Positions 53,530-61,750 of a stretch of 64,000 nucleotides of DNA are shown here, in pieces. How positions within the stretch are numbered: the first letter of the stretch is position 1; the number at the start of each line of letters is the position of its first letter. The stretch is from NCBI GenBank assembly GCA_017394885.1, contig JAFPWO010000025.1, forward strand, positions 1-64,000, written 5' to 3'. Both the position numbers and the translations under genes were made by a program. Under the pieces are notes generated by a model. The model did no database searches and had not been told where the DNA came from. It saw nothing but the letters and a program-made list of their open reading frames with translations. The stretch is from Lachnospiraceae bacterium. GTDB lineage: Bacteria > Bacillota > Clostridia > Lachnospirales > Lachnospiraceae.

Positions 53530-55380
53530 ATGCAATACAATTCGGAACAGCGGGAGGCGATCCTGCACTTTGAGGGGCCGGCCATGATCCTGGCCGGCCC
53601 CGGTTCCGGAAAGACCGCGGTGATCACCGGGCGTATTAGTTATCTTATTCAATTCAGAAAAATCCCTCCTTCACAAATACTGGTCATTACCTATACCCGG
53701 GCTGCGGCGGAAGAGATGAAAACCCGTTTCCTTGCGCAGAGCGGGCCGGAAGGACGCGCGGTCACATTCGGAACCTTTCATGCTGTTTTCAACAGAATCT
53801 TACATTTATCCCAGGGAACACAGAAAAGAAAAGTGATTTCGGCCGCCAGGCGGCGGCAGTGGTTAAAAGAAATGCTGGCGGAAGAGCAGCGCGAAGAATC
53901 GCCGGAGATGCTTGCCGCACTGGCGGAAGAACTTTTAGCCTATAAAAGCAGCGGAAGAGATCTGCTGAAGTATTCGGCGCGGAGCTGTCAGCCTGCGCTC
54001 TTTCGGCGTCTCTTTGAAGCCTATACCAGGCGGCTCCGCGAGGAAGGGCTGATGGATTTTGAGGATATGCTGCGCGAGTGCCTGCTGCTTTTTGCGGAGA
54101 GACCGGCTGTGCTGGCCCGCTGGCAGCAGCATTTTACGCATATCCTGATCGATGAGTTTCAGGATATCAACCCGCTGCAGTATGAGCTGGTCCGCGCCCT
54201 GGCCGGCATGCGGAAAAATCTGTTTATCGTAGGCGATGACGACCAGTCCGTTTACCGGTTCCGCGGCGCGCAGCCGGAAATCATGCTGCGTTTCCCGGCC
54301 GATTATCCGGACTGCCGGATCCTTCAGCTGTCTGTCTGTTACCGCTGCCCGTCGGCCGTTCTTGCGGCGGCCGGAAGACTGATCGCCCACAACAAAAAAC
54401 GGTACGAAAAAGAACTGCTCAGTTTCCGGACGTCCGGCGGTGCGCCTGAGATCCATGCCTTTGAGGATCGGAGAGAGGAGCAGGAAGCCCTGCTCAAGGA
54501 GCTGCGGCAGGAGATCCGCGCCGGGACGGCGCCTGGGCGGATGGCCGTGCTTTGCCGCACGCAGTTCGGTCTGCGGCTGGCGGCCGCGCTGCTTTACCGG
54601 GCGGAGCTTCCGTTTACGCTGCGCGGCGCCGAAGAGGAGGAAGGAGATCACTGGATCGTCAGGGATATTTTCGCCTATCTGCGGGCCGGGGCGGGGAGCC
54701 GTAGCCGGGAGGACTGGCTGCGCATCATAAATAAGCCGCTGCGGTATATTCCGAGAAAGGCGTTTCCCGAGGAGACGGTAAACATTGCTTCCCTGCAGGC
54801 TTTTGTGCACAGGATGCCGGCGCTGGAAAGACGGACGGAGGAGCTGCTCTTTGATCTGGCCGTGATCGGAAAGCTCAGGCCCTATGCGGCGATCGAATAC
54901 ATCCGGAAGGAGATCGGGTATGAAAAAATGCTGAAGGAATATGCGGCAGAGCGGGGAGAAAGCGCGGAAAACTATCTGAATGTGCTGAATGAGCTGCAGG
55001 AGGAGAGCGCGGATTTCAGCACTGCGGCGCAATGGGAGAGATCCCGCGCGCTCCTGCGTGAAATACGCCAAAGAGAGCCGTCTGAGGAGTCCGGCCGGGG
55101 GATCCTCCTTACGACCATGCACGGCGCGAAGGGGCTGGAGTTCGACGCGGTCTTTCTGCCGGATGTCAACGAAGGCGTGATCCCGCATGGAAAAAGCACG
55201 TCGGCGGCGGACCGGGAAGAAGAGCGGCGGCTCTTTTACGTGGCGCTCACCCGGACCCGGCGCAGGCTCTGGATCGGCTTCGTCTCCCGCCGGCGCGGGC
55301 AGCGCCTCGAGCCGTCCCGTTTCCTGCGGGAGATGAGTGACGGAAAGAGGCGAGCGGAGAAGAAAGAAAGCGATGGATAA
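53530..55380 (+). CDS. UvrD/PcrA-like superfamily 1 DNA helicase
   Basis: A 616-residue helicase. Motifs are complete: Q-motif NSEQREAI, Walker A AGPGSGKT, TFHAVFNRIL, Walker B DEFQDINPLQ, GDDDQSVYRFRGA, the motif V region TMHGAKGLEFDAVFLP and motif VI EERRLFYVALTRTR. It is about 100 residues shorter than PcrA and lacks the long C-terminal extension, so it is a paralogue of the main repair helicase. No ribosome binding site is clear before the ATG, which lies 15 bases after gltX, so it is probably translated by coupling. Confidence 0.92.
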   Translation: MQYNSEQREAILHFEGPAMILAGPGSGKTAVITGRISYLIQFRKIPPSQILVITYTRAAAEEMKTRFLAQSGPEGRAVTFGTFHAVFNRILHLSQGTQKRKVISAARRRQWLKEMLAEEQREESPEMLAALAEELLAYKSSGRDLLKYSARSCQPALFRRLFEAYTRRLREEGLMDFEDMLRECLLLFAERPAVLARWQQHFTHILIDEFQDINPLQYELVRALAGMRKNLFIVGDDDQSVYRFRGAQPEIMLRFPADYPDCRILQLSVCYRCPSAVLAAAGRLIAHNKKRYEKELLSFRTSGGAPEIHAFEDRREEQEALLKELRQEIRAGTAPGRMAVLCRTQFGLRLAAALLYRAELPFTLRGAEEEEGDHWIVRDIFAYLRAGAGSRSREDWLRIINKPLRYIPRKAFPEETVNIASLQAFVHRMPALERRTEELLFDLAVIGKLRPYAAIEYIRKEIGYEKMLKEYAAERGESAENYLNVLNELQEESADFSTAAQWERSRALLREIRQREPSEESGRGILLTTMHGAKGLEFDAVFLPDVNEGVIPHGKSTSAADREEERRLFYVALTRTRRRLWIGFVSRRRGQRLEPSRFLREMSDGKRRAEKKESDG

Positions 55381-55399
55381 CATCGCCGCCGCGGAAAAT

Positions 55400-55429
55400 A
55401 AAAAAAGCGGCGATGCAGAGCATCGCCGC
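55400..55429 (-). terminator. Terminator of the DUF1292 gene
   Basis: GCGGCGATGC 55407-55416 and GCATCGCCGC 55420-55429 form a perfect 10-base-pair stem with a 3-base loop; on the minus strand it is followed by seven T residues (55406-55400). It also sits 20 bases after the helicase stop on the plus strand. Confidence 0.92.
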
Positions 55430-55442
55430 CGCGATGAAATGA

Positions 55443-55772
55443 TTATTCCGTGGTCGGAACCAGTTCGTCGAAATCTTCTTCGTCGCAGATTTCGTCAAAG
55501 CGGTCGCAGACGGCTTCGAAAACGTCGTCGTCTTCAATATCGCCCAGAATCGGCTGGCCGTCATCATCTTCACTGTATTCATAGAGATAAATATCGGCTT
55601 CCTCTTCTTCAGCCTGATCCACCGGGATCAGAGCGATGTACTGCTTTTCGTCGACAGGGAAAATAGCCAGTACGATACAGTCCTCGGTCTCGCCGTCTTC
55701 CATTTCCAGGGTCAGAACCAGTTCATCGTCGTAGAGCTCTTCCGTCATTTCTTCTCTGATCTCTTCCATCAT
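55443..55772 (-). CDS. DUF1292-family acidic protein
   Basis: A 109-residue, very acidic protein with the DUF1292 pattern: ELVLTLEMEDGETEDCIVLA, then FPVDEKQYIALIPVDQ and IYLYEYSEDDDG. The family is widespread in Firmicutes and usually lies near translation or DNA-repair genes; its role is not known. Two adjacent ATGs (55772 and 55769) follow AGGTGAGG; either could start translation. It is transcribed divergently from the CsoR-family gene. Confidence 0.9.
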   Translation of the reverse strand: MMEEIREEMTEELYDDELVLTLEMEDGETEDCIVLAIFPVDEKQYIALIPVDQAEEEEADIYLYEYSEDDDGQPILGDIEDDDVFEAVCDRFDEICDEEDFDELVPTTE

Positions 55773-55792
55773 CCTCACCTCTTCATTAAGAC

Positions 55793-55812
55793 TGTAAGGA
55801 CAGATCCTTACA
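55793..55812. promoter_or_regulatory. Perfect inverted repeat in the DUF1292 5' region
   Basis: TGTAAGGA 55793-55800 and TCCTTACA 55805-55812, with a 4-base spacer. It covers the first 20 or so bases of the DUF1292 transcript, just after the minus-strand promoter. It could be an operator or an mRNA hairpin. Confidence 0.55.
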
Positions 55813-55817
55813 AGACA

Positions 55818-55846
55818 CTTATACATGAAAACATCGGAGATTGCAA
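55818..55846 (-). promoter_or_regulatory. Promoter of the DUF1292 gene
   Basis: On the minus strand TTGCAA (55846-55841), a 17-base spacer and TATAAG (55823-55818). Confidence 0.65.
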
Positions 55847-55881
55847 GAAAAAAGAAGAAGAAAATGATCCCCGGGACGGGC

Positions 55882-55910
55882 TTGAGAAATGCCGCGGGGT
55901 AGAGTATAAT
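55882..55910 (+). promoter_or_regulatory. Promoter of the CsoR-family gene
   Basis: TTGAGA 55882-55887, a 17-base spacer and a perfect TATAAT 55905-55910. GC-rich arms CCCCGGG 55869-55875 and CCGCGGGG 55892-55899 flank the TTGAGA box, a layout seen in some CsoR operators. Confidence 0.75.
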
Positions 55911-55946
55911 ACATCCACGCCAAAGAAAGATCCTGAGGGCACCGCT

Positions 55947-56333
55947 ATGCAGAAAGAAACAGAAGAGACGGCAGGTCTTCATACCCATATCCTGGAAGAC
56001 GGGACGGTGGTGACGCACACCCATACGCACGCGGACGGGCACGAAGCAGAACATCACCACAATCATACCCATACCCATACGAATACCCGGGCGGTGGTGA
56101 ACCGGCTGGCCCGGGCGATCGGCCATTTGGAGAAGGTCAAGCGCATGGTGGAAGCCGGCGTTGACTGCAGCGAGGTGCTGGTGCAGCTGGCCGCGGTCCG
56201 CTCTGCCATCAACAACACCGGCAAGATCATTCTGCAGGACCATATCGAGCACTGCCTGGTAGACGCCGTGGAATCCGGCGACATGGAAACGATCGCCGAG
56301 CTGAACAAGGCGATCGAGCAGTTTGTAAAATAA
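55947..56333 (+). CDS. Metal-sensing CsoR/RcnR-family repressor with His-rich N-terminus
   Basis: A 128-residue protein. Residues about 12-47 are rich in histidine (HTHTHADGHEAEHHHNH). The rest is the all-helical CsoR/FrmR domain: VVNRLARAIGHLEKVKRMVE, DCSEVLVQLAAVRSA, and HIEHCL. The Cys in DCSEV with the His and Cys of HIEHC matches the metal-ligand pattern of the copper sensor CsoR, though a nickel or zinc sensor is also possible. The His-rich tail is an addition that core CsoR proteins lack. No metal exporter or chaperone gene is adjacent, so the target is unknown. Confidence 0.9.
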   Translation: MQKETEETAGLHTHILEDGTVVTHTHTHADGHEAEHHHNHTHTHTNTRAVVNRLARAIGHLEKVKRMVEAGVDCSEVLVQLAAVRSAINNTGKIILQDHIEHCLVDAVESGDMETIAELNKAIEQFVK

Positions 56334-56360
56334 AAAAACAGCGGGGAGTATTCCCCGCTG
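56332..56360. terminator. Shared convergent terminator (csoR-like and ychF)
   Basis: CAGCGGGGA 56339-56347 pairs with TCCCCGCTG 56352-56360. On the minus strand the stem is followed by seven T residues, so it works well for ychF. On the plus strand the tail TAATATT is weaker. Confidence 0.85.
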
Positions 56361-56379
56361 TAATATTATGATCTGAATC

Positions 56380-57477
56380 TTATACATTGAAGCGGAAGAG
56401 GACGACGTCCCCGTCCTGCATCACATATTCCTTTCCTTCCACGCGGACCTGCCCTTTTTCCTTGGCGGCAGCGTAGGAGCCGGCAGCCAGCAGATCTTTA
56501 TAGTTCACGACCTCGGCCCGGATAAAGCCGCGCTCAAAGTCCGAATGGATCTTGCCAGCGGCCTGCGGCGCCTTGGTCCCCATACGGATCGTCCAGGCGC
56601 GGGTCTCTTTTTCGCCGGCGGTCAGAAAGCTCATCAGGCCGAGCAGCCGGTAGCTGGCGGCGATCAGCTTTTCCAGCCCGCCTTCCTTTAAGCCCAGCTC
56701 TTCGAGGAACATCTGACGGTCCTCGTCGTCAAGCTCACTCATTTCTTCCTCGAGCTTGGCGCAGATGACGAACACTTCACTGCCTTCGGCTGCGGCGAAC
56801 TCGCGCACGCGGGCTACAAACGGGTTGGAAGCGCCGTCATCGCCCAGATCATCCTCGCCGACATTGGCGGCATAGATGACGGGCTTGGCGCTGAGCAGCC
56901 CGAGCGTCTCGATGAAGGCGGCTTCGTCGTCATCTTCCGGCTCATAATCCTTGGCCTGCTTTCCTTCATTGAGGAGCGGCTGCAGCTTCTTAAGGACGGC
57001 CAGCTCTTTTTTTGCGTCTTTATCATTCATCGCGCTGCGCGCCGTCTTGGCGATACGCCGTTCCAGCACTTCCAGGTCCGCCAGCACCAGTTCCAGTTCG
57101 ATGGTCTCGATATCCCGCACGGGGTCGATCGAGCCTTCCACATGGATCACATTCCCGTCCTCAAAGCAGCGCACCACATGCACGATGGCGTCCACCTCGC
57201 GGATCGCAGCCAGAAACTGGTTCCCGAGGCCTTCGCCCTTGCTCGCACCCTTGACCAGCCCGGCGATGTCCACGAATTCAATGACCGCCGGCGTCGTCTT
57301 TTTGCTCTGATAAAAATCGCTCAGGAGCGGCAGGCGCGGATCCGGTACGGCAACGACGCCCACGTTGGGGTCGATGGTGCAGAAGGGATAGTTGGCGGCT
57401 TCCGCACCGGCTTTGGTCAGGGAATTAAACAAAGTGCTCTTGCCGACGTTCGGCAGGCCGACGATACCTAATTTCAT
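56380..57477 (-). CDS. ychF: Redox-regulated ATPase YchF
   Basis: A 365-residue Obg-family P-loop ATPase. It has [17 protein letters not shown], the switch region [30 protein letters not shown], a coiled-coil region about 130-200 and a C-terminal TGS domain ending in [11 protein letters not shown]. The NKxD position is altered (YAANVGEDD), which explains the ATP preference of the family. It binds ribosomes and responds to oxidative stress. The ATG follows AAAGGAG. Confidence 0.96.
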   Translation of the reverse strand: MKLGIVGLPNVGKSTLFNSLTKAGAEAANYPFCTIDPNVGVVAVPDPRLPLLSDFYQSKKTTPAVIEFVDIAGLVKGASKGEGLGNQFLAAIREVDAIVHVVRCFEDGNVIHVEGSIDPVRDIETIELELVLADLEVLERRIAKTARSAMNDKDAKKELAVLKKLQPLLNEGKQAKDYEPEDDDEAAFIETLGLLSAKPVIYAANVGEDDLGDDGASNPFVARVREFAAAEGSEVFVICAKLEEEMSELDDEDRQMFLEELGLKEGGLEKLIAASYRLLGLMSFLTAGEKETRAWTIRMGTKAPQAAGKIHSDFERGFIRAEVVNYKDLLAAGSYAAAKEKGQVRVEGKEYVMQDGDVVLFRFNV

Positions 57478-57550
57478 ATATGGTCAAATCTCCTTTGTTT
57501 TCAAAGTTTTTGACGCTCCTTTCCTGGGAAAACGGAGCTTGATTTTTCCT

Positions 57551-57579
57551 ATTTTAACATGTGAGTTCCGTATTCTCAA
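57551..57579 (-). promoter_or_regulatory. Promoter of ychF
   Basis: On the minus strand TTGAGA (57579-57574), a 17-base spacer and TAAAAT (57556-57551). Confidence 0.72.
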
Positions 57580-57798
57580 TAGTTTCACTTTCAGATTTGT
57601 ATTTTGTCCTCGGCAAACAGGACTCTTCGTTGGCTGCAGAAGCTTTTTGCAGTATATCGCCGGATGAAAAGGCCGGCCCATGATAAAGTCAGAGGATAAC
57701 GAAACGCTTACGGAGCTTTTCAATAGCCGGAGTCCGCATTCGAGGGTCTCTCTTAGGGATCGGGAAAAACTATGAGCGACGGTCTTCAGGCGGGACAA
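57580..57798. other. Gap upstream of ychF with no supported gene
   Basis: A possible 104-residue minus-strand frame (57484-57798) crosses the ychF promoter and has no ribosome binding site or family-like composition. I see no RNA gene or repeat here. Confidence 0.6.
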
Positions 57799-57839
57799 TA
57801 AAAAAACGACCGCATCGGGTATTATGCTCGATGTGGCCG
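57799..57839 (-). terminator. Terminator of the metallophosphoesterase gene
   Basis: An imperfect 11-base-pair stem (57807-57817 with 57829-57839); on the minus strand it is followed by seven T residues (57806-57800). Confidence 0.85.
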
Positions 57840-57901
57840 CGTTTGTCCGCAGCAGACGGTCTGCTGTGAGAAACTTGTGTTGTATCAGGATCCGGGCAGT
57901 T

Positions 57902-58588
57902 TCAATTTTCGCCTTGGTATTCTCCGAAGATCAGATTCTCAAGTTCTCTTCGCTGCCGGGTGATCCGGACAATTTCCGCATTTCTGTCAGCCGGCGCTTC
58001 ATAGTCAAACTCATACCGCTCCGAAACATTGATGATCCGGGTATTTTCACGGCGATGTTCGCGGGGGAGACGGTGTCCGTAACGCTGGTGAATATGTCCG
58101 TGCAGAAAGTATAAGGGATGATACGTATCTATAAGATCGACAAAAGCCTGAAAACCGCGATGGGCAGGATCGTCAAGATCACCGAGGTCCTTCGGCGCGG
58201 CATGCGTGATGACAATATCCACACCGCCTGCCTTTCGGATAGCATGCCGGATCTTTCTAATGCGGCGGGCCATTTCCGCTTCCGTATACTGATAAGGCCC
58301 GTCATGATACCACAGGCATCCGCCGAGACCGAGTATCCGGACTCCATTGTACGTTACAAGCTGTCCGTCGATATCGTCACAGCCGGCAGGCGGATCCTCG
58401 GCATAACGGCCGTCATGGTTTCCGTGTATATAGAGTAGCCTGGCATGGCTCATGGTGACGAGGAAACGGAGATAGGAAGGCTTGAGATCACCGCAGGAGA
58501 GAATGAGATCATAATCATCAAGCCGGCCGGGAACATAAAAATCACACAGTGCGGGGCATTCTTCATCGGAAACGGCAAGGATCTTCAT
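57902..58588 (-). CDS. Calcineurin-like metallophosphoesterase
   Basis: A 228-residue protein starting at MKILAVSDEEC (ATG 58588-58586); the open frame extends upstream to 58687 but the family begins here. Metal-binding motifs are SDEE, SCGDL, IHGNHDGR, VITHAAP and FLHGHIHQRYG. The first motif has Glu where D-x-H is usual (VSDEEC). It probably hydrolyses a small phosphoester or cyclic nucleotide. It is transcribed divergently from the TerB operon. Confidence 0.88.
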   Translation of the reverse strand: MKILAVSDEECPALCDFYVPGRLDDYDLILSCGDLKPSYLRFLVTMSHARLLYIHGNHDGRYAEDPPAGCDDIDGQLVTYNGVRILGLGGCLWYHDGPYQYTEAEMARRIRKIRHAIRKAGGVDIVITHAAPKDLGDLDDPAHRGFQAFVDLIDTYHPLYFLHGHIHQRYGHRLPREHRRENTRIINVSERYEFDYEAPADRNAEIVRITRQRRELENLIFGEYQGEN

Positions 58589-58754
58589 TTCAGTCTTTTC
58601 TTTCAGTATAAGCTTCCGGGAGCTGAGGAATAAATCCTTTGGTCTGTCGGGCGGAGATACTATAACATGCCGCTTCATGAAAAACAAGTCCCGGCGGACA
58701 GGAGGGCGCTCTTATGATATGGTTTCGCCTCTGTATCGTTTCTGCTTTTTCTGC

Positions 58755-58782
58755 TTGATTTATGATCCGGGCATGCTATAAT
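58755..58782 (+). promoter_or_regulatory. Extended -10 promoter of the TerB-ATPase-helicase operon
   Basis: TTGATT 58755-58760, a 16-base spacer and a perfect TATAAT 58777-58782 with the extended TG at 58774-58775. The first gene starts at 58839. Confidence 0.82.
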
Positions 58783-58838
58783 TCAATCGAACATATGAGC
58801 TATTTTTTGCAGAGATCCCGCTGTGGGAAGGAGAGATC

Positions 58839-60425
58839 ATGGATCTGTCGGAATGGGGTGTGAAATTGTCAGAGCGGATGGCCTTCACGGACGAAAAGGA
58901 ACACATCGCTGCAGACCGTTCTGAAAACACACAGAGTTTTACGATCGTTCTTGAGTCAGCTTCCGCGGAAAATGAATACCATGATACGCCCCTTCCGTTT
59001 GCCGGCAGCCGGTACCGGGCGGAAAAGGAAGCGGTTCCGGAAAAGATCCGGCAGATGCGGCGCCTGTATGATTACAGCTGGGGGCCGGTCAGCCTGAAAG
59101 CGCGCAACTTCGTCCGGCAGGGACGATTCATGGAAGACTATGAAGATGATTACCCCTGGACGGGGGAGTTTCTCTGTTATTTCCCGACCTATCACGATCT
59201 GACGATCAGGCAGCTGCGGGGGTATTTTTCCTGGCGGAGCCATGTCCGGAAGGGGGACTTTCAGCCGATCGCGGCTTCCGCGGCGTATCTTTATATCTAT
59301 GAACTTTTGAACGGGATCGGCGCGTCCTGCGCGGAGGAGAGCCTGCGGAAGCTGAAGGATTTCGAAAAAGGCTTCCTGGACTCCGGGATCGGCGACAGGC
59401 ATATCCGGCCGAACCTCATGCGCTGGATGACGGAGCTGGCCGTGGTCCGGGATCTGCCGCCGGAAACCGCCGTACAGTTTGCCGACCCGGCGCTATTAAG
59501 GCAGGATGCGGCGCTCACGGTCCTGAAGGATCCGGAACGGTATTCGGACGAAGAAGTGTTCGCGGCGCTGTGCACATTCGGGGGGAAGCGGCTGGCCGGA
59601 TCGCCTGTTATTTCCAAAGCCCCGGAGCGGGGCCGGCATTTATTCTGCGAGGTCTGGCGGACGACTTTATCCGAAATGCGGGACCAGGGCAGGGATCTGT
59701 TCAAACGCTGCTTCGGAGCGCCGCGGGAGCGGCTGTGGATCCCGCTGGCCAATGCGGTTTTTCTCTGGCCGAAGGAGCTTCCGGACCGGGATTATATTCT
59801 GGATGAGTGCCGGATCTATCGCTGCCGGGGCGGGATCTGGCAGGTGGAATCCTACGATAAAACGACCTTCAACCGGGAGCGCTTTCAGAGCCTGATGACC
59901 GGCGCGGACCAGAAACTGAGGCGGTATCTGAAAACCGGCCGGTATCTGCGGGAAAGGCCGGAGGACGCCTGGGCGGCGCCTTTTATCGAAGCAGTGATGC
60001 AGGCGGATAAGAAGGCGGCTCTCGAAGCCGCGCGGCCGAAGATCACGATCGATTTTTCGGGCCTTGACCGGATCCGCAGAGAAGCGCTCCTGACCCGGGA
60101 CAGCCTGCTCACGGAAGAAGAGCTTGCGGAGCTGGAAGCGCTTCCGGAGATCCCCGCCCCCCTCCTTCCGGAAGAGGAGAAGCGGCCGGCTCTGCCGCTG
60201 AGTGCCGTGCAGATCCGGATCCTTACGGCGCTCCTTCAGGGCGGATCCGCCGAGGAGATCGTCCGCGAGGAATACCTGACGCCCTCTCTTGCGGCGGACG
60301 CCGTCAACGAAGCGTTGTTTGATGAATTTGCCGATATCGTACTGCTCTGCGAGGATGACAAACTCTCCCTCGTGGAGGATTATACCGAAGATCTGGCGCA
60401 GATGCTGGGAGGAGTAAACAGATGA
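58839..60425 (+). CDS. TerB-N/TerB-C domain protein
   Basis: A 528-residue protein. Residues about 70-200 fit the TerB_N domain: SWGPVSLKARNFVRQGRFME, WTGEFLCYFPTYHDLTIRQL, GYFSWRSHVRKGDF and AYLYIYELLNGIG. The middle is helical. Residues about 405-525 fit TerB_C (DFSGLDRIRREA, then VQIRILTALLQGG and LSLVEDYTEDL). There is no central metal-binding TerB domain that I can see. These proteins are known from comparative genomics to sit with P-loop ATPases and helicases in predicted DNA-processing systems. The ATG follows GGAAGGAGAG. It overlaps the ATPase gene by 4 bases. Confidence 0.85.
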   Translation: MDLSEWGVKLSERMAFTDEKEHIAADRSENTQSFTIVLESASAENEYHDTPLPFAGSRYRAEKEAVPEKIRQMRRLYDYSWGPVSLKARNFVRQGRFMEDYEDDYPWTGEFLCYFPTYHDLTIRQLRGYFSWRSHVRKGDFQPIAASAAYLYIYELLNGIGASCAEESLRKLKDFEKGFLDSGIGDRHIRPNLMRWMTELAVVRDLPPETAVQFADPALLRQDAALTVLKDPERYSDEEVFAALCTFGGKRLAGSPVISKAPERGRHLFCEVWRTTLSEMRDQGRDLFKRCFGAPRERLWIPLANAVFLWPKELPDRDYILDECRIYRCRGGIWQVESYDKTTFNRERFQSLMTGADQKLRRYLKTGRYLRERPEDAWAAPFIEAVMQADKKAALEAARPKITIDFSGLDRIRREALLTRDSLLTEEELAELEALPEIPAPLLPEEEKRPALPLSAVQIRILTALLQGGSAEEIVREEYLTPSLAADAVNEALFDEFADIVLLCEDDKLSLVEDYTEDLAQMLGGVNR

Positions 60426-61750
60426 CGGAAAGCAGAAAAGTACCGAAGCGGATCGCGCAGACCGTGCTGAATTCGCTGAAGGGCGGCGTGGTGCCGCGCA
60501 TCGGCCTGCCCTATATCACGGTGGGACGGAAGAGCGAGATCGAAGCTCTGCTGCACGATGTGGATATCATTACCGAAGGCGGCGCGTCTTTCCGCTTCAT
60601 CGTCGGGCGCTACGGCAGCGGCAAAAGTTTTCTGCTGCAGACCATCCGCAATTACGTGATGGACCGGGGCTTTATCGTGGCGGATGCGGACCTTTCCCCG
60701 GAGCGGCGCCTGCAGGGGACCCGCGGGCAGGGGCTGGCCACCTACCGGGAGCTGATTGGCAATCTGTCCACCAAAACAAAGCCCGAAGGCGGCGCGCTGA
60801 CACTGGTGCTGGACCGCTGGATCAGTTCGGTGCGGAGCGAGGCGGCGCAGGAAAGCGGCCTTGCGCCCGGAGATCCGGCCCTGGCCGCGGCCGTGGATAA
60901 AAAGATCCTGGCCGTTACGGCTTCCGTCAGCGAACTGGTGCACGGCTTTGAGTTCGCGCGCCTTTTATCCGCCTACTATCACGCGTACCTGGACGGTGAC
61001 GATGAGACCAAGGCCAAGGTCGCGCGATGGTTCCGGGGCGAGTACAGCCTAAAGAGCGAGGCGCGGGAAGATCTCGGCGTCAACCTGATCATTTCGGACG
61101 ATGACTGGTACGATTACCTTAAGATCTTTGCGGTATTTTTCCGCCTCGCGGGCTATGCCGGCATGATGGTCATGATCGATGAGCTGGTCAATCTTTACAA
61201 GATCCCGAACGCTGTCACCCGGCAGTATAATTACGAAAAGCTGCTGACCATGTATAACGATACGCTGCAGGGAAAGGCCCGGTATCTGGGCATCCTGATG
61301 GGGGCGACCCCGCAGGCGCTGGAGGATAAAAGACGCGGCATCTACAGCTATGAAGCGCTGCGCTCGCGCCTGGCCGAAGGGCGGTTTTCCCGGCCCGGCG
61401 CGCGGGATCTTCTGGCGCCGGTCATTCGCCTGGAGCCGCTGACCGCAGAAGAGATGCTGGTGCTGTGCGAGAAGCTGGCGGAGATGCACGCGGGGCTGTA
61501 CGGATATGAGAGAAGGATCGGAACGGATGACCTGGCAGGCTTTATCAAAGTGGAATACAGCCGCATCGGCGCGGATCAGAATATCACGCCCCGTGAGGTG
61601 ATCCGGGACTTTATCGAACTGCTGGATCTGATGCTCCAGAACCCGGCGGTGACCCTCGCTTCGCTGCTCGAATCCGACGCGTTTTCCTATGCGGAATCGG
61701 AGGCGGTCTCAAATGAGGTGCAGGAAGCTTTTGCGGAGTTTACGGTATGA
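60422..61750 (+). CDS. BrxD-like P-loop ATPase (DUF2791 type)
   Basis: A 442-residue AAA-like ATPase. Walker A is GRYGSGKS at residues 62-69 and Walker B is MVMIDELVNL with Asp253 and Glu254. The N-terminal GVVPRIGLPYITVGRKSEIE and the late NITPREVIRDFIELLD match the BrxD group, which couples ATP hydrolysis to DNA processing in type 2 BREX phage defence. No BREX methylase, PglZ or BrxC/PglY gene is in the window. The gene overlaps both neighbours by 4 bases (ATGA), so all three are made in fixed ratio. Confidence 0.85.
   Translation: MTESRKVPKRIAQTVLNSLKGGVVPRIGLPYITVGRKSEIEALLHDVDIITEGGASFRFIVGRYGSGKSFLLQTIRNYVMDRGFIVADADLSPERRLQGTRGQGLATYRELIGNLSTKTKPEGGALTLVLDRWISSVRSEAAQESGLAPGDPALAAAVDKKILAVTASVSELVHGFEFARLLSAYYHAYLDGDDETKAKVARWFRGEYSLKSEAREDLGVNLIISDDDWYDYLKIFAVFFRLAGYAGMMVMIDELVNLYKIPNAVTRQYNYEKLLTMYNDTLQGKARYLGILMGATPQALEDKRRGIYSYEALRSRLAEGRFSRPGARDLLAPVIRLEPLTAEEMLVLCEKLAEMHAGLYGYERRIGTDDLAGFIKVEYSRIGADQNITPREVIRDFIELLDLMLQNPAVTLASLLESDAFSYAESEAVSNEVQEAFAEFTV

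Noticed and set aside
57484-57798. 104-codon minus-strand frame upstream of ychF
   Set aside because: It covers the ychF promoter and has no ribosome binding site or recognisable composition.
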